Shown here: in pieces, positions 34,601-38,126 of the stretch | Position numbering within the stretch: position 1 is the first letter of the stretch | How the letters are laid out: every line of letters starts with the position of its first letter | Source of the DNA: Hyphochytrium catenoides | Taxonomy: Eukaryota; Sar; Hyphochytriomycetes; Hyphochytriales; Hyphochytriaceae | DNA: 38,126 nucleotides | Direction: 5' to 3' | NCBI GenBank assembly: GCA_900088475.1 | Contig: FLMG01002456.1 | Coordinates: 199,160-237,285 of the forward strand | Notes under the pieces: model-generated | What the model was told of the DNA's origin: nothing | Databases searched by the model: none | Seen by the model: the letters and a program-made list of their open reading frames with translations, nothing else | Translations under genes and position numbers: made by a program

Positions 34601-37027
34601 CGCATCCAAAGTCTGGACACTCCACTGCAGATGAGAGCTCTCCAATCCCTTAATCTGTTCAAACTCCTACAAAGGTGACGTTTCAGTCTATCACGAGAAT
34701 GACAACACATTGGGACACAATATTCACTAAAAGTATATCAGTAGCACTCTACAAGGCTCAAGGAGAAGAACACTTCTTACCAAGCCGGAGAGGACTGGAT
34801 TATCAAGTACAAGCCTCTGGCATTGACTCTCATCAGTCCCAAGGATGTTGCCTTCCGGACCAATGGCACAGCGAAGGCTCATTACGACCGCCTCCCGAAA
34901 GGGGTCAATTGGAGGGTTTGTGACTTGCGCAAACAATTGCTTGAAGTATTCATACACGAGTCGAGGTTTCTGCGAGAGACACGCCAGAGGAGCGTCATTG
35001 CCCATTGATCCGAGTGCCTCTTTCTTGTTTTGGATCATAGGCAAAACCAGCATGTTAATCTGCTCGATAGTATAGCCAAACATTGTCAAACGCCTATCCT
35101 GGCTTAAGGACATCTCGTCGAGTCCAATGCTGAAACTTTGAGGATTAGCTTGCTCAACCAGCTTTTCCATGTAAACCGCCTGCATACAGGTGATCAGTGT
35201 TAGCCGATACCGAACCAAAGGACCCAGGGAGCCATCTCTATAAAGGGCTAACTATGCACTAGAAAGCTTACATTCTCAACCAGCCAGTTGCGGAACGGGT
35301 GAGCATCAGCAATTGAAGTTTTCAAATCGGCATCGTTAACGATGGTGCCCGCTTCAGTGTCCACAAGAAGCATCATTCCGGGCTGAAGACGACCCTTCTC
35401 CTTTATTTTGGAGTTCGAAACTTGAACAACGCCCACCTCGCTCGCCATAATCATACGATCATCATTTGTAACATAATAACGGGAGGGTCGGAGGCCGTTG
35501 CGGTCTAGAACTCCCCCAATGTATCGCCCGTCCGTGAAGGTGAAGAGTGCAGGGCCATCCCAAGGCTCCATAATAAAGGAACCCCACTACAGGAGAGGAA
35601 GAAGAGGTGGTTAGTATATGATGACGGTCTGACGCCGTATTCGAAGCAGTCTACCTCATAAAAGGCCTTCTTCTTCTCGTCCATATTCTCATCGTTCTGC
35701 CAGGCCTCAGGGACCATAAGCATGATAAGCTCAGGGAGTGATCTCGAGCCATCATTGAGCAAGAACTCGAGAACATTGTCGAAAGACGCTGAGTCGGAGC
35801 CGCCAGCCTCGATTATAGGGAAGAGAGAGGTTGTCTCCTCTTTGAAGTTCTCGGACTGGAGCCTACCTTCTCTTGCCCTCATCCAGTTCTTGTTCCCTCG
35901 TAAGGTGTTGATCTCCCCATTGTGCCCCAATAACCGCATAGGCTGAGCTCGAGGCCAGCTAGGAAATGTATTCGTGGAGAATCTACTGTGTACGAGCGCA
36001 AGGTGCGACTTCAAGGACGGATCCTGAAGCTCTACAAAGTATTGCGGCACCTGCAACATGATCAGTCTGTAAGGACGTTACCTTGAATAACGGGTATCAA
36101 CACCCAAGATGGACTATACAAGTGGCAGAAGTGAGAAAGTATGGATGACGCAACTTTACCTGTGTGGCGGTCAACATTCCCTTGTATACAATAGTAGAGA
36201 GAGAGAGAGAACAAATGTAGAACTGTTCCTCGCGGGAGATCATATGCGTCGCGCGTTTCCGAAGCATGAAAACCAACTTCTGGAGTTCCTTAGGTCCGCA
36301 TTTCCGCTCAGAGGTAACAAAGACCTGGCTCAGATAGGGCTCCCTCGAGAGAGAAGACTCGCCAATCATGGAATTGTCAGTCTTTACTTCACGCCAACAG
36401 AACACCTGAAGGTTTAGGGTGGACGCAATTTTGCAGAACTGGTCCATGTGGCGTTGCCGGATCTCGGAGTCCTTGTTCAAAAATAAGATACCAGTGGCGT
36501 ACGAGCCCTTAGCCTGTGTCCAAAAGAAGCAATGTCAGATGGAAACTGTCTGGGAAAGAAGCTGTCCTAAAGAGGGACAGGACTCACCGGTAGGGCGAGG
36601 CCCATTTCTTCGCGGAGCCGTCCTTCATAGTAATCGTGTGGAATCCCGACCATGATCCCGGCACCATCGCCAGTGTTCTCTTCACAGCCGCAAGCTCCGC
36701 GGTGCTTCATATTATCGAGGAGCGTAAGAGCATCTGACACAACGTCGTGGGACGGTGTGCCCTTGATGTTGACAACGAAGCCGACGCCACAAGCATCCTT
36801 CTCGTCCTCAGGATTATACAGACCCTTCTTGGGCGGGAAACCATCATACCCAAGGGTGTCATAGAAGGCATCCTAGAGAAACATAGAGCGGTTCAGGTTT
36901 TGGTCTCTCCCCTGATCCTTTGATCCCAAACATTTATGCACAGGATCGTCCCAAGTGCAAGGCCGATTCTCACCTTGGGCTTGGCGCAGGTTTCTCCACA
37001 AGGTTCAATGGTCTTGGTTGGCTCCAT
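28696..37027 (-). CDS. GLT1: Glutamate synthase, NAD(P)H-dependent, fused large and small subunits
   Basis: Seventeen exons: 37027-36974, 36872-36588, 36507-36160, 36050-35655, 35586-35272, 35179-34781, 34666-34258, 34065-33814, 33639-33243, 33138-32655, 32577-32110, 31934-31662, 31550-30808, 30659-30270, 30155-29534, 29349-29028, 28904-28696; 2121 residues. It makes two glutamates from glutamine and 2-oxoglutarate (GS/GOGAT cycle). The GltB-like half has the amidotransferase with nucleophile Cys46 in DACGVGF after a 45-residue propeptide, [15 protein letters not shown], the FMN barrel [14 protein letters not shown], the 3Fe-4S cysteines [15 protein letters not shown], and the C-terminal beta-helix ([20 protein letters not shown]). 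A Pro/Ser linker leads to the GltD-like half: [21 protein letters not shown] site [10 protein letters not shown], pyridine-nucleotide site GGGDTATDC and VYAAGDCRRGQS. No transit peptide is apparent. Confidence 0.97.
29433..29489. repeat. 21-base tandem repeat, about 2.7 copies, in a glutamate synthase intron
   Basis: The core aagcagagtgcaatgg begins at 29433 and recurs at 29454, and a diverged third copy (aagcggagtgcaagg) starts at 29475. Spacing is exactly 21 bases. The array lies inside the 184-base intron between exons 15 and 16, one of the longer introns of the gene. Confidence 0.85.
36196..36210. repeat. GA/CT dinucleotide microsatellite inside a coding exon
   Basis: Fifteen bases of pure AG alternation fall in exon 3 of the glutamate synthase gene. 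On the coding strand they encode Ser-Leu-Ser-Leu-Ser just before TIVYKG, in the amidotransferase domain. Confidence 0.85.
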
Positions 37028-38126
37028 AAGGTCCGTAAGCCGACACTTACGGCTATTTTTCTCCCGCGCACACTACTTAGGAGCGCTAGTGAGCTCCAAG
37101 CGCGGCAGAAGCAGGGGAGATGCGATGTCTCTGGCAACCAAGAAATTGAAGACTAACCCAAAAGGATCGAGATGTTTCTGTTAAGAAATGTGTGAGGATG
37201 AAGAGAGAATGGCAGGCGGTGGGAGTGAGGGGTTAGGAGAACAGCACAGAAAGAGGGTGCGAGGTATGTGGTGGGCTAGAACCCACCATCAGGCAGTCCT
37301 GGCAAGCCGCAGGATGATGGCAGCAGAGACAAAGGCAAGGGCTGCCTACAGCTCTGCCTAGGAACTACCACTGAGGGGAGACTTTGTGGCGAAGCGATGG
37401 GACTGCGCTCTGACGAGGGTAGTCGTAGCAATGAAAGGCAGGGTTTAGAGGGGAGAGACAGGCCGGCACACTAACCAGAGCCTTTATAACAAAGAGAAGA
37501 GAAGCCCATACATCACCCATTTTCCTCCTCTGAGACCTTTCGTTTCTTCTTCTATGCTAAGATGCCTTTCTCCTCTGCTCCTCCCCCAACACCACTTCCT
37601 TCGTCCTCCTCCTCCCTCCACCGCCTCTCTCATCAGATCAGAAGAGAGAGAGGGCGGGTAGGACCTCGGATGAGATGACAGAAAGATCCAATCTTCAGAT
37701 GTCTAGCACTGGATGCTCACAAGTCCTAAGATAATATCAGGGAGGAAGGGAGGCCATAAAATGGTAGTGACGGAGCGAAGAATTAGGGACCGCAGTCATG
37801 CTACAGGAACCACAACAGACCTAACGTAGTCACATATCTGACAGCCCGTTGTCATTTCTGTCTGCTAGGGAATCAACCCAAAGCTCCCGAGGTTTGCTAT
37901 ACTGCGAAAGGATTTGAGACTCACCTTTAAAAGTCGCTTATTGGAATGTGCGCTTACATCAGCCTTTCAGTGGTATCAGTTGCTGGGAGTACTAGGCTTT
38001 GCGTTGAGGGTTTTTCTCCTGGTACGTAGGGTGGAAGCAGAAAAAGTTGAAGTGCGCATTCTTGTGTCCTTGACTACGGTAATGGAGCTGGTCCCACAAT
38101 CGGCGGAAGAACAAATTGGACCCATC
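37028..38126. other. Upstream region of glutamate synthase, no gene seen
   Basis: About 1.1 kb upstream of the glutamate synthase start, running to the window edge. It should contain the promoter and 5' UTR. A long pyrimidine-rich tract on the plus strand (about 37510-37640, with TCCTCCTCC runs) ends in a GA repeat (37640-37655). Open frames at 36920-37184 overlap exon 1 in antisense and are not supported. A neighbouring gene may begin near the right edge, but I cannot support one. Confidence 0.45.

Overview
This window is nuclear DNA of an intron-rich eukaryote. It carries no prokaryotic operons, ribosome-binding sites, CRISPR arrays or insertion sequences. Its genes encode eukaryote-specific machinery (F-actin capping protein alpha, Mediator subunit 31, a Rab32-type GTPase, a PPR protein) plus a plant/fungal/algal-style fused glutamate synthase. 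I could reconcile 88 introns from reading phase and family conservation. All are GT-AG, mostly 55-190 bases long, with a pyrimidine-rich acceptor. A free-living or algal protist, perhaps a stramenopile, fits the gene mix; that placement is inference and the window does not prove it.

Layout, left to right: (1) 1-1027 minus, 3'-truncated membrane-anchored protein of unknown family. (2) 1709-4813 plus, 16-exon DUF4954-type left-handed beta-helix protein. (3) 4866-6524 minus, capping protein alpha, 10 exons. (4) 7061-7772 plus, MED31. (5) 7794-9895 minus, isoprenylcysteine methylesterase-like hydrolase with an 11-base microexon. (6) 9896-13602, a 3.7 kb gene-poor stretch with only weak coding candidates. 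(7) 13603-14747 plus, single-pass membrane protein with a Gln/Tyr-rich tail. (8) 15118-16224 minus, Rab32-like GTPase ending in Cys-Cys. (9) 16931-19621 minus, PPR protein with a presequence-like N-terminus. (10) 20619-22328 plus, bacterial-type (organellar) tyrosyl-tRNA synthetase. (11) 22410-23597 minus, family-16-type lysine methyltransferase. (12) 24425-27924 plus, RCC1-repeat protein with C-terminal ankyrin repeats. (13) 28696-37027 minus, 17-exon NAD(P)H-dependent glutamate synthase with GltB-like and GltD-like halves fused.

The genes do not form one pathway; this is a mixed housekeeping neighbourhood. Two joint themes can be seen. Several products serve organelles or membranes (TyrRS, PPR, Rab32, methylesterase). 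Gene orientation also alternates almost strictly, giving shared divergent promoter regions and very short convergent 3' junctions (52 bases between genes 2 and 3, 81 between genes 10 and 11, 21 between genes 4 and 5).

I found no clear novel multi-gene system. The best leads are the eukaryotic DUF4954 gene, the RCC1-linker-ankyrin architecture, the 11-base microexon, and the unassigned 9.9-13.6 kb stretch. All exon coordinates below were worked out by hand from phase, splice dinucleotides and remembered family conservation, and need transcript confirmation.
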